Assembly: GCA_018623995.1 (NCBI GenBank) | Contig: JAAZUV010000027.1 | Span: forward strand, 1-12,923 | Direction: 5' to 3' | Source: Methanobacteriota archaeon | GTDB taxonomy: Archaea; Thermoplasmatota; Poseidoniia; Poseidoniales; Poseidoniaceae | Length of the DNA stretch: 12,923 nucleotides | Part shown: positions 1 through 7,282 of the stretch, in pieces | How positions within the stretch are numbered: the first letter of the stretch is position 1 | Layout: each line of letters starts with the position of its first letter | Made by a program: the position numbers and the translations under genes | Notes under the pieces: generated by a model | Seen by the model: the letters and a program-made list of their open reading frames with translations, nothing else | Databases searched by the model: none | What the model was told of the DNA's origin: nothing

Positions 1-893
1 ACCTCAATCATCGAGTCACATCGATGAAAAGAATTTTCAATAGCGAAAATCAATTTTCCAATTGGATTATTGAAGGCAAAGGAAATGAATTTCCAATTGA
101 ATGTTCAGCCGTAATTGATGCCTCTGGCGTCTCGGGTGCAGCCTCCAAACTTCTTGACATGGGAACAGAGGTCGAGGTCATCGCTGGATTCCAGTACGAG
201 TTGAACGATGTGCCAAACGATGGCTATCTCGACTTCTATCTGTGGCCGAAGTATTCGCCACATGGATACGTTTGGATGATCCCCAAAGAAGGCGAACGAG
301 CCAATGTTGGTTTGGTTACGACAGACAAGAAAGGAGCAATTCGATATCTTGACTCGTTCATCGAAGACACCTATCTTGCTGGAAAACCTGCAGTCAATCC
401 TCCTTGGCGAAAGGATGGAATGAAGATTAAGCCATTTGGCGGTACAATTCCAATCTCTGGGCCTCGCAGCAAGACGGTTGACGATGGCCTCATTCTCGTT
501 GGTGACGCTGCAGGTTTCACCTCGCCGTTGTTTGAGGGCGGATCACATCTTGCCTTGTGGTCTGGTCGAGAAGCGGCACATGTTCTCTCAAAGGCGATGA
601 AGAAAGGTGACTTGTCTGCAAAGTCATTGGCACCTTACGAACAAGCTTGGAAATCGACGTTCCCTCCGTATCACAAGATTTTGAAAGGCAAAGATGCCTT
701 GTACAACCTTTCCGATGAAGAGATGACGGCGATGGCGAAGTGCCTTCCCGAAGAACTTGGAAACATGAGTCCATTGACCAAACTTGGAATCGGATTGAAG
801 ATCATGGTCCGTAAACCGACGCTCCTCTTCAAACGTGTGATTTCTGTTCTTCTCTCCTTTGGATACAGCCGTGCGAAACACTTCGGCTGGTGA
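1..893 (+). CDS. Geranylgeranyl reductase family FAD-dependent oxidoreductase (5'-truncated)
   Basis: The reading frame is open from base 3, so the ATG at 24 is probably internal and the N-terminal FAD-binding glycine motif lies outside the window. Numbering from that ATG, the visible part has the second flavoprotein motif (DASG, residues 32-35, the 'ADG' strand), the family-typical stretch GYVWMIPKEGERANVGL (81-97), and the FAD-ribityl motif GDAAG (160-164) followed by SPLFEGG. This pattern is that of geranylgeranyl reductase/digeranylgeranylglycerophospholipid reductases, which saturate the isoprenoid chains of archaeal membrane lipids. A basic, partly hydrophobic C-terminus (about 255-289) could associate with the membrane. 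It is followed 45 bases later by ccmF on the same strand. Exact substrate cannot be told; relatives also reduce other prenyl compounds or act as generic FAD monooxygenases. Family assignment is firm, substrate inferred. Confidence 0.85.
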   Translation, partial: LNHRVTSMKRIFNSENQFSNWIIEGKGNEFPIECSAVIDASGVSGAASKLLDMGTEVEVIAGFQYELNDVPNDGYLDFYLWPKYSPHGYVWMIPKEGERANVGLVTTDKKGAIRYLDSFIEDTYLAGKPAVNPPWRKDGMKIKPFGGTIPISGPRSKTVDDGLILVGDAAGFTSPLFEGGSHLALWSGREAAHVLSKAMKKGDLSAKSLAPYEQAWKSTFPPYHKILKGKDALYNLSDEEMTAMAKCLPEELGNMSPLTKLGIGLKIMVRKPTLLFKRVISVLLSFGYSRAKHFGW

Positions 894-938
894 TGGACTC
901 ACGCAAAGCAATAACAAGGATGCACCCTTGGTAACAGC

Positions 939-3380
939 ATGTGGGGATGGACGCTTGTTCTGGCCGTCCTTGCTTGCATCGTCATGATGCTGTGGCCGAA
1001 GTGGCGGGTTGAGCAGCCCATTGTTTCTGTCTTCCTTCACTTGGCGGTGGCCGCCCCCTTCGTAGCACTCGCATCTCGTTTCATTGTGAACGATACATCC
1101 ATTCTTCATGTTGCATTGAATGGAGGTGAAGACCTTCCTCTCAAGTATCGCTTTGCGGCAACATGGGCTGCAAGAGAAGGACCACTGCTCATGTGGGCTG
1201 CTTGGATGGGTCTTGTTGCATGGTGGTTTGGTCGTCCCCTTGCTTCGGAAGGGGACAAAACACACCAATTGCGACTACGTCTCATGCATGGCTTTACCCT
1301 CCTTCTCCTCCTCATCTCGATGACGCTTGACCCATTCGCAGAGAACCCATTCGGACTGAAGGGAACGGGATTGAACGAACTACTGCAAACCGATTTGATG
1401 GTAATTCACCCACCGCTTGTTTTCCTAGCATACTCGCTCTGTATCGCCCTTGCAGCGACCAGTCTTGCTATTCTTCAGTACGGTGACGATGCGGACATCG
1501 ACAAGCGAATGCTGCATCAAACACGCCCGGGGTTGCTCATTGCGACCCTTGGAATTGGATTAGGAGGGCTTTGGGCTTACATGGTTCTCGATTGGGGAGG
1601 CTACTGGGCTTGGGATCCAGTCGAAACAGGCTCCTTCCTTCCATGGCTCGCTCTCGTCCTGATGGGTCATCTTCGAACTCGGCCAGGAAAAACCTCGACC
1701 CTGATGTGGACAGGGCTTGGCCTTGCCACGGGCGCCCTTGCATTGTTTGCAACCTTGGTCACCCGTGCTGGTGGCGTTTGGGCAGCATCTGTCCATACAT
1801 TCGTTATCGGAGATACGGATGGAGCACCACCAACGGATGTATTCGGTCGAATGATGATTCTCAAAGATCGAGCTGAAGGTGTTGAAATCGTCTCGTATGT
1901 GTTGCTGATTCTCTTGCTCAGTGGTGTCTTCATTCGTGCTGCACAAGGTACAACACGACGTCCGTTTTCGAATCTCTTCCTGATTCCTATCGTCGGTGCT
2001 TTGATTGCTGTTCTGTTCGATTACAGAACCTACGAATTCGCTCCATCCTTGTTCTTCGTAGCGATGGTCTTCGCACCAACCGCAGTCGATTGGCCAAAAC
2101 ACCTTGGGAAAGATGAATCACTCTGGTCATACAGAGGCTTCCTCTCATTGCCTTGGCTCATCCTCGTGCCAGCGGTTGCCTACCTGCTGACCCAAGACCT
2201 TCTCTTCGTGTTGCTCAACACACTGATGTTTGTGCCACTCTATGCTGCACCGGATGCGCGAAAAGCGTGGGGTTGGGGTGCGGCTGGAACGATGATGTGT
2301 TTGGCTTCAGCATGGTCTGGTTTGGTCGATCTGTACGTTGCAGCCATTATGCTCGGTTTCTACATTCTCCCTTGGCTTGTGATGGGTGAGGAAGAGATGG
2401 AGCAAAAGCCGTGGCTAACCCGGAAATTCATCATGCGAACGACGCTTTGGGCGCCTGTTGTTTTGACCAGCCTGTACATCATACTTACTTTGATTATTCT
2501 CGTTTCGAGCATTGATGCGGTCCAATTCAATGCACACGAACTCTACGGTGCTCCATTTGTCATGGGCATGGCTTTGGCTTTGTTCGCTTATTCATCGAGA
2601 AAACAATCCCCAAAACAGATCGTATCGGTTGTGCTTGGAACCGCCCTTGCATCGATTGTACTTGCAATTCTTGTTCCGTCCGCACTAGGCGGTGATGCAA
2701 GCGAGCCGATTTCGGAATTCCTTTCACGGGGAACCATTGCATGGCTTGTGCTTCCTTCTGTTCTGGTTGCCCTTGTTCCTGTTGGTGCTGAAGTGTACAA
2801 TCGAGTACAAACCTCAGGATTTGGAAAAATCGCTCCAGCAGCCCACCTCGTTCACTTTGGAATCCTCCTATTGCTCGTTGGACACGTGTTCACGACAGTT
2901 CTCGTCGACCGTGGAGATGCAACGCATCGCATCACCTTGGTCCGTGGAGAGATGGTCGAGGTCGATGGTTATGGCTACGTCTTCGAAGAAATCGTGCTCG
3001 AGAGCGATGATCTGGAAGTCGGTGACGGATACGTTGGAGCGGTCATCAGCGTCTATTCCGGTGACGAGAAAATAGGTGAGGTTGAACCCGGTTTGATTCG
3101 ATTCGATGGTTCTGCCAATCCACCAAGAAGCGAAGTCGATACCTTGGTCCGCTACCATGGTGACATCGTGTTCATCTTCGATGGTTCGCAAACAACAGGG
3201 CTGATGCAACAGGTTTCGACCGATGGTGCTGACTCTGTGCAACGCATGCGTGTCATCATTTACGACCTTCCAGGGTCGCATTTGGTCTGGGCTGGTTGGG
3301 CCCTGATGATGGTCGGAATGGCTTGGTTGACGGTTCTCGATGCTCGAAAAACACCTCATCCTCGTAGCGAAGAAGAGTAG
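939..3380 (+). CDS. ccmF: Cytochrome c biogenesis haem lyase subunit CcmF
   Basis: Polytopic membrane protein of 813 residues that matches CcmF, the subunit that takes haem from CcmE and attaches it to apocytochrome c on the outer face of the membrane. Landmarks: EGPLLMW (80-86), IHPP (156-159), the tryptophan-rich WWD haem-handling segment (WGGYWAWDPVE, 219-229), H244 in the following helix, SVHTF (284-288), and AHLVHFG (635-641). H157, H244, H286 and H636 fit the four conserved CcmF histidines (P-His1, TM-His1, P-His2, TM-His2); spacing of the first three (87 and 42) is nearly the same as in E. coli (88 and 42). A soluble domain (about 656-780) precedes a last helix (782-800). The protein is longer than the roughly 650-residue bacterial form. 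No in-frame ATG lies just upstream of 939 and no clear SD is seen. No ccmA-E or ccmH gene is in the window. Confidence 0.92.
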   Translation: MWGWTLVLAVLACIVMMLWPKWRVEQPIVSVFLHLAVAAPFVALASRFIVNDTSILHVALNGGEDLPLKYRFAATWAAREGPLLMWAAWMGLVAWWFGRPLASEGDKTHQLRLRLMHGFTLLLLLISMTLDPFAENPFGLKGTGLNELLQTDLMVIHPPLVFLAYSLCIALAATSLAILQYGDDADIDKRMLHQTRPGLLIATLGIGLGGLWAYMVLDWGGYWAWDPVETGSFLPWLALVLMGHLRTRPGKTSTLMWTGLGLATGALALFATLVTRAGGVWAASVHTFVIGDTDGAPPTDVFGRMMILKDRAEGVEIVSYVLLILLLSGVFIRAAQGTTRRPFSNLFLIPIVGALIAVLFDYRTYEFAPSLFFVAMVFAPTAVDWPKHLGKDESLWSYRGFLSLPWLILVPAVAYLLTQDLLFVLLNTLMFVPLYAAPDARKAWGWGAAGTMMCLASAWSGLVDLYVAAIMLGFYILPWLVMGEEEMEQKPWLTRKFIMRTTLWAPVVLTSLYIILTLIILVSSIDAVQFNAHELYGAPFVMGMALALFAYSSRKQSPKQIVSVVLGTALASIVLAILVPSALGGDASEPISEFLSRGTIAWLVLPSVLVALVPVGAEVYNRVQTSGFGKIAPAAHLVHFGILLLLVGHVFTTVLVDRGDATHRITLVRGEMVEVDGYGYVFEEIVLESDDLEVGDGYVGAVISVYSGDEKIGEVEPGLIRFDGSANPPRSEVDTLVRYHGDIVFIFDGSQTTGLMQQVSTDGADSVQRMRVIIYDLPGSHLVWAGWALMMVGMAWLTVLDARKTPHPRSEEE

Positions 3381-3441
3381 GTTTTCATCCAATTGACTTA
3401 TCAATACCTTGCGAGTCGCCGAAGCGTTCAGGTGAACCCAT

Positions 3442-4140
3442 ATGGAAGAAGGCGACATTATTCACGTTGATTATGACCTCTACAACGGCGAAACAGGCGA
3501 TTTGATTGAAACCACCCGTGAAGCCACGGCTCAGGAGCATGAAATGCATGATGAAAACCGCACCTACCAACCGATGGTATGCGTTGTTGGATCCGGTTCC
3601 CTCATTCCTGGATTCGAAGAAGCACTCCTCGAGGCGAAGGTCGACAAGGACGTTGATCTCGAACTCGCACCTGCTGACGCATACGGTGAAAAAGATGCAA
3701 CCATGATTGAAACCATCAGCATCGACAAGCTCCGACGTGCTGTTCGAGACCCGAACGCACTCTACCTCGGCGCTCCTGTCAACATTGGCGGACGTCAAGG
3801 ATACCTCTCATTCCTCGCTGCTGGTCGTGCACGTATCGATTACAACCACCCAATGGCTGGAAAGACCCTCAAGTACAACTTCAAGATCGTCAAGGTCGTT
3901 GAAGGAAAGGAAGAGAAGGTTGCTGCACTGCTCGAATCAAACACCGGTCACTCCGATTTCGGTGTCTCCTTTGATGGTGACGATTTGAACATCGTCATCC
4001 CACAAACCATGTTGTTCGATACCAACGCTGCTATGATGAAGTTCCGTCTTGTGACTGTTCTTCGTGATGCTGTTGAATGCGGCAAGGTTTCCTTCATTGA
4101 AGAGCACGAACCTCGTGTTATTGCTGAAGAAGAAGAGTGA
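3442..4140 (+). CDS. FKBP-type peptidyl-prolyl cis-trans isomerase, long archaeal/SlyD-like form
   Basis: Cytoplasmic folding helper of 232 residues; no signal peptide. The N-terminal FKBP half-domain has GDIIHVDYDLY (4-14), an insert (about 25-45), VVGSGSLIPGFEEALL (48-63) and the APADAYGE segment (76-83). The inserted IF/chaperone-type domain (about 84-130) is followed by the SlyD-family signature NHPMAGKTL (135-143), where the FKBP fold closes. Residues 155-232 form a C-terminal extension as in the large archaeal FKBPs, ending in an acidic tail. At the place of the usual active-site Phe-Asp (FDTT) this protein reads IETT (22-25), a conservative but notable change. Start 3442 is supported by SD AGGTGA at 3430-3435 with a 6-base spacer. 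It lies between ccmF and a membrane protein; a role in folding exported or membrane proteins is only a guess. Confidence 0.9.
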   Translation: MEEGDIIHVDYDLYNGETGDLIETTREATAQEHEMHDENRTYQPMVCVVGSGSLIPGFEEALLEAKVDKDVDLELAPADAYGEKDATMIETISIDKLRRAVRDPNALYLGAPVNIGGRQGYLSFLAAGRARIDYNHPMAGKTLKYNFKIVKVVEGKEEKVAALLESNTGHSDFGVSFDGDDLNIVIPQTMLFDTNAAMMKFRLVTVLRDAVECGKVSFIEEHEPRVIAEEEE

Positions 4141-4163
4141 ATATAGAGGGAAGAGATATCTCT
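4140..4163 (+). promoter_or_regulatory. Possible TATA-like box plus 12-bp palindrome before the DUF63 gene
   Basis: AATATAG at 4140-4146 starts on the last base of the FKBP stop codon and is the most TATA-like string in this 54-base gap. Six bases later comes the perfect palindrome AGAGATATCTCT (4152-4163). If the box is used, initiation would fall near 4166-4170, placing the palindrome directly upstream of the start point, a plausible repressor site. This is pattern reading only; both strings could be chance. Confidence 0.3.
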
Positions 4164-4194
4164 CAGACCCTTCTCGCTAGAACGAGGGCGTAGC

Positions 4195-5577
4195 ATGGCA
4201 ACCATCGAGTCGATTGATGAAGTTCTTGCAACACATCAGCCTGCGCTCCCCTCAACACGGTTGTCAATGGTCGAGCAAACCTTGACTAGACTCCTTCTTT
4301 TTGTCGTTCTTGGTGTCCTTCTCGGCTTGGTCTTGATGCCAGAGACCGTTTGGGACAATGGCCTACGTCCAATTATTTGGGAACCGATTCAACAGGATGC
4401 AGGTGCGCAAGGCGATGCAGGGTACTCGTACCAAAACACAGCCATCTACACGTTCGGACTTCTGGCATCTGTTGTTGTCTTCCAAGCCCTGTTCCGTACG
4501 CTTCAGTTGCCGGCTGATGACAAGATGATGATTGCACTCATCGCTTGGGTCTGTCTTGCACCCATCTTCCGTGTGCTCGAAGATGCTGACTTCTTCCCTT
4601 CATCCATCGATTGGCTGCTCATCTCGCCAATTATCCACCTTCACTTGGCCACATGGTTGATTGCGATTGGATTTGTATCCCATTTGGTCGGAAAGAAATG
4701 GGACGATGTTGGAGGGGACATTGGCGAGCTTAACATCCGCATGCGAATCGTCCCAATCCTCTGCCTAGCGCTCCTGTTCATGTGGGCGATCTTGTTCCGT
4801 CCAGGATATGCTGTCCATGATATGGGCTTGATGTGGGTCATCATCGGTCTTGGAATCGGCTTTGCGAGTCTCATTTTCACCTTCCATGCCACTCGTGAGT
4901 GGCCAACGATTACTCGAGGTCTGCTTGCCTTTGCAGTCGGTGCCTGTTTCGTCGGATTGGGTCATTGGGCACAATTGGCTGCAACACCATGGCTCCAAGA
5001 ATCTGGACGCATGCCCAACGATGTTGTCTTCTGGCCTGCATTGATCGTTCTCGGCATTCCTGGGCTCATTTGTGCTGTTCTCTATCGAATGGGCAAAGAC
5101 GATGCACGTCAACTCAAACTCACAGGATTTGAAGCAGGCGTCCTTCCTGAAGGTGTCACAATCAAGTCATGGGAAACTGAAGAAAAGGTCGTTGCCAAGC
5201 ATCCTATTGAACAACTCTCCAACAAGGCATTGCTTGCAAGCCCGTTGGTTCTTGCCATGGTGTTTGGCCAATTGTGCGACGGTTTCGCGACCATGGTCGG
5301 TATCGATTATTTCGGATACTCCGAAAAGCATCCATTGAGCGACGCAGTAATCCAGTACGGTGGAGGCATCTCTGACAACATGGGTTGGGATGTTGAAGGC
5401 GCTTGGCTGTTCGCCATCGTCAAGGCCATTCTGGTTGGAACCATCACGTACATCTTCGTCGAGATGCGTGTCGAAAACCGACAGAAGCACCTTCGTTTGT
5501 TGATTGTTCTCGCTGTTCTTATCGTCGGTCTTGCTCCAGGAATTCGTGACATTGGTCGATTGATGCTCGGTGTCTAA
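4195..5577 (+). CDS. DUF63 family integral membrane protein
   Basis: Protein of 460 residues with roughly ten or eleven hydrophobic segments (about 31-48, 82-101, 110-127, 140-163, 185-201, 208-230, 241-263, 278-298, 346-362, 402-423, 432-450). It resembles DUF63, a membrane family known mainly from archaea: NTAIYTFGLL (81-90) in the first core helix, FRVLEDADFFP (125-135), SPIIHLHL (144-151), and the late motif QLCDGFATMVGIDYFGY (359-375) with EKHPL (377-381). Acidic residues buried in or next to helices (E129, D130, D132, D362, D371) are candidates for function, but no activity is established for the family. The first 30 residues, before the first helix, are hydrophilic. Start 4195 has SD GAGGG (4184-4188), spacer 6. 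It sits 54 bases after the FKBP gene and 53 bases before liuB; an AT-rich box and a palindrome in the upstream gap suggest its own control. Confidence 0.8.
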   Translation: MATIESIDEVLATHQPALPSTRLSMVEQTLTRLLLFVVLGVLLGLVLMPETVWDNGLRPIIWEPIQQDAGAQGDAGYSYQNTAIYTFGLLASVVVFQALFRTLQLPADDKMMIALIAWVCLAPIFRVLEDADFFPSSIDWLLISPIIHLHLATWLIAIGFVSHLVGKKWDDVGGDIGELNIRMRIVPILCLALLFMWAILFRPGYAVHDMGLMWVIIGLGIGFASLIFTFHATREWPTITRGLLAFAVGACFVGLGHWAQLAATPWLQESGRMPNDVVFWPALIVLGIPGLICAVLYRMGKDDARQLKLTGFEAGVLPEGVTIKSWETEEKVVAKHPIEQLSNKALLASPLVLAMVFGQLCDGFATMVGIDYFGYSEKHPLSDAVIQYGGGISDNMGWDVEGAWLFAIVKAILVGTITYIFVEMRVENRQKHLRLLIVLAVLIVGLAPGIRDIGRLMLGV

Positions 5578-5618
5578 GCCCACGATGCCTTGAAGGCTTG
5601 AACCGGAGTGGTCGGGAT

Positions 5619-5624
5619 AGGTGG
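5619..5624 (+). promoter_or_regulatory. Ribosome binding site deciding the liuB start
   Basis: AGGTGG with a 6-base spacer to the ATG at 5631. It supports that ATG over the in-frame TTG at 5598, which would add 11 residues not matching the family and has no SD. Confidence 0.75.
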
Positions 5625-5630
5625 AAGCAC

Positions 5631-7241
5631 ATGGATCGACTACCGACACGAGTGAACAAAGCCGATCCTGATTATTCTGCTCGCCGAGAGCACAATCTTG
5701 CTCTCATTGAAACGCTGCGCGAGCGTCTCGATCTCGTCCATCAAGGTGGTGGCGAGAAGTACGTTGAACGTCACCGAAGTCGCAACAAAATGCTTGCACG
5801 TGAACGTATTGAGCGCATCATTGATCCTGGAACGGCGTTCCTCGAACTCTCGCCACTCGCTGCATACGATTTGTACGATGGCCGTGCTCACTCCGCAGGC
5901 ATTGTCACCGGTATCGGCTGTGTTCACGGCCGGGAAGTTCTCTTCGTAGCCAACGATGCAACCGTCAAGGGCGGTTCCTATTACCCAATGACGGTCAAGA
6001 AGCACATCCGTGCGCAAACGGTTGCTCATGAGAATCACCTTCCATGCGTCTACCTCGTTGACTCTGGTGGTGCATTCCTACCCATGCAAGACGAAGTGTT
6101 CCCAGACATTGGCCACTTTGGACGTATCTTCCGTAACCAAGCACGAATGTCCGGAGATGGTATTCCTCAGGTTGCAGCAGTTCTTGGTTCCTGTACTGCT
6201 GGTGGGGCTTACGTTCCGGCCATGAGCGATGAATCGATCATTGTCAAAGGCAATGGCACCATTTTCCTCGCAGGCCCTCCACTTGTCAAAGCAGCGACTG
6301 GAGAAGTCGTCACAGCTGAAGATTTGGGCGGTGCTGAGGTCCACACAGTCCAATCAGGTGTTGCTGACCACTTTGCAGAAGACGAACCAGAAGCACTTCG
6401 CATGGTTCGAAACGTCCTCGAAAACATTGGACCAAGAGAACTCGCTCCAGCAGCCTTGCAAGAGCCTGAACCACCTGCACATGACGTAGAGGACTTGCTC
6501 GGATTGATTCCAAGCGATAATCGTACGCCGATCGATGTACGTGAAATCATTTCACGTATCGTTGACGGCTCCCGCTTCCATGAATTCAAATCACGTTACG
6601 GGACAACACTGGTGTGCGGTTTCGCCCACATTCACGGACACAAAGTCGGCATCGTTGCCAACAACGGGATTCTCTTCTCTGAATCATCCTTGAAGGGCGC
6701 CCACTTCGTTGAGCTATGTGGTCAGCGAGGCATTCCACTCGTCTTCCTCCAGAACATTACCGGTTTCATGGTCGGTCAAGCCTACGAAGCAGGCGGTATT
6801 GCCAAAGATGGTGCCAAACTCGTTACAGCAGTATCGTGTGTAAACGTACCAAAGTTCACTGTCATCGTTGGTGGTTCACACGGAGCAGGAAATTACGGTA
6901 TGTGTGGTCGAGCCTACGACCCTCGCTTCCTCTTCATGTGGCCAAACAGTCGAATCTCCGTCATGGGTGGTCCACAAGCAGCCGATGTTCTTAGCACGGT
7001 GAAGCAAGACCAGCGAGAACGAGAAGGCAAGCCTCCAATGGAAGGTGAAGAGTTGGAGAACTTCCGTGCCCCTATCCTTGAGAAGTACGAGGTTGAAGGC
7101 TCACCATACTATTCCACTGCACGACTCTGGGACGATGGTATCATCGATCCACGAGACACTCGAGACGTCCTTGGACTCTGTCTAGCCGCTTCGAGAAACG
7201 CTCCATTGCCAGAAGGAAAATACGGAATATTTAGAATGTAA
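5631..7241 (+). CDS. liuB: Methylcrotonyl-CoA carboxylase, carboxyltransferase (beta) subunit
   Basis: Carboxyltransferase of 536 residues, full length for the MCC beta family (535-563). It moves CO2 from biotin on the carrier protein to 3-methylcrotonyl-CoA in leucine breakdown. Signatures along the chain: GGGEKYVERH (39-48), ANDATVKGG (107-115), YLVDSGGAFLP (141-151), the N-domain oxyanion stretch GSCTAGGAYVPAM (186-198), IFLAGPPLVKAATGE (211-225), DLGGAEVH (231-238), and the C-domain stretch GGSHGAGNYGMCGRAYDPRF (414-433) followed by SRISVMGGPQAA (440-451). The GNYGMCGRAY and MGGxQAA motifs fit MCC/geranyl-CoA carboxylase rather than propionyl- or acetyl-CoA carboxylase. The ATG at 5631 is chosen because of its SD and because family N-termini begin near here. 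Geranyl-CoA carboxylase is the main alternative, but the adjacent liuC favours leucine catabolism. Confidence 0.93.
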   Translation: MDRLPTRVNKADPDYSARREHNLALIETLRERLDLVHQGGGEKYVERHRSRNKMLARERIERIIDPGTAFLELSPLAAYDLYDGRAHSAGIVTGIGCVHGREVLFVANDATVKGGSYYPMTVKKHIRAQTVAHENHLPCVYLVDSGGAFLPMQDEVFPDIGHFGRIFRNQARMSGDGIPQVAAVLGSCTAGGAYVPAMSDESIIVKGNGTIFLAGPPLVKAATGEVVTAEDLGGAEVHTVQSGVADHFAEDEPEALRMVRNVLENIGPRELAPAALQEPEPPAHDVEDLLGLIPSDNRTPIDVREIISRIVDGSRFHEFKSRYGTTLVCGFAHIHGHKVGIVANNGILFSESSLKGAHFVELCGQRGIPLVFLQNITGFMVGQAYEAGGIAKDGAKLVTAVSCVNVPKFTVIVGGSHGAGNYGMCGRAYDPRFLFMWPNSRISVMGGPQAADVLSTVKQDQREREGKPPMEGEELENFRAPILEKYEVEGSPYYSTARLWDDGIIDPRDTRDVLGLCLAASRNAPLPEGKYGIFRM

Positions 7242-7245
7242 ATTC

Positions 7246-7272
7246 CAATTGAAAATTTGAAAATGCAATTGA
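7246..7272 (+). repeat. CAATTGA direct repeat in the liuB-liuC gap
   Basis: CAATTGA occurs at 7246-7252 and 7266-7272, exactly 20 bases apart, within a 41-base AT-rich gap (7242-7282) between liuB and liuC. Each copy holds the palindrome CAATTG. Two helical turns of spacing would put both copies on one face of the DNA, so this may be a regulator site or an internal promoter region; an AT-rich accident is equally possible. Confidence 0.3.
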
Positions 7273-7282
7273 GGTTTTTGAC

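Noticed and set aside
915..930. Short inverted repeat CAAGG-ATGCAC-CCTTG just before ccmF, as terminator or regulatory hairpin
   Set aside because: Only 5 bp of stem, no T-run, and no support beyond chance; too weak to list as a feature.
624..1268. 214-codon open frame on the minus strand across the reductase end and ccmF start
   Set aside because: It runs antisense to two well-supported genes, has a low-complexity His/Cys/Ser-rich composition typical of shadow frames and shows no family motif.
3397..3406. CTTATCAATA as a TATA box for the FKBP gene
   Set aside because: Poor match to archaeal TATA elements; the 61-base gap gives no second element to support it.
2868..3458. 196-codon minus-strand open frame spanning the ccmF 3' end and the gap before the FKBP gene
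   Set aside because: It is antisense to the conserved C-terminal part of ccmF, has no recognisable domain and no SD supporting a separate gene.
5587..5597. GCCTTGAAGGC inverted repeat after the DUF63 gene as a terminator
   Set aside because: A one-base loop cannot form a stable hairpin and no T-run follows.
5598..5630. TTG start for liuB giving 11 extra residues
   Set aside because: No SD at proper distance, and the extra residues do not fit the family; the ATG at 5631 has AGGTGG 6 bases upstream.
5167..5649. 160-codon minus-strand open frame over the DUF63 gene end and liuB start
   Set aside because: Shadow of the DUF63 gene; no motif, and composition unlike the real proteins in the window.
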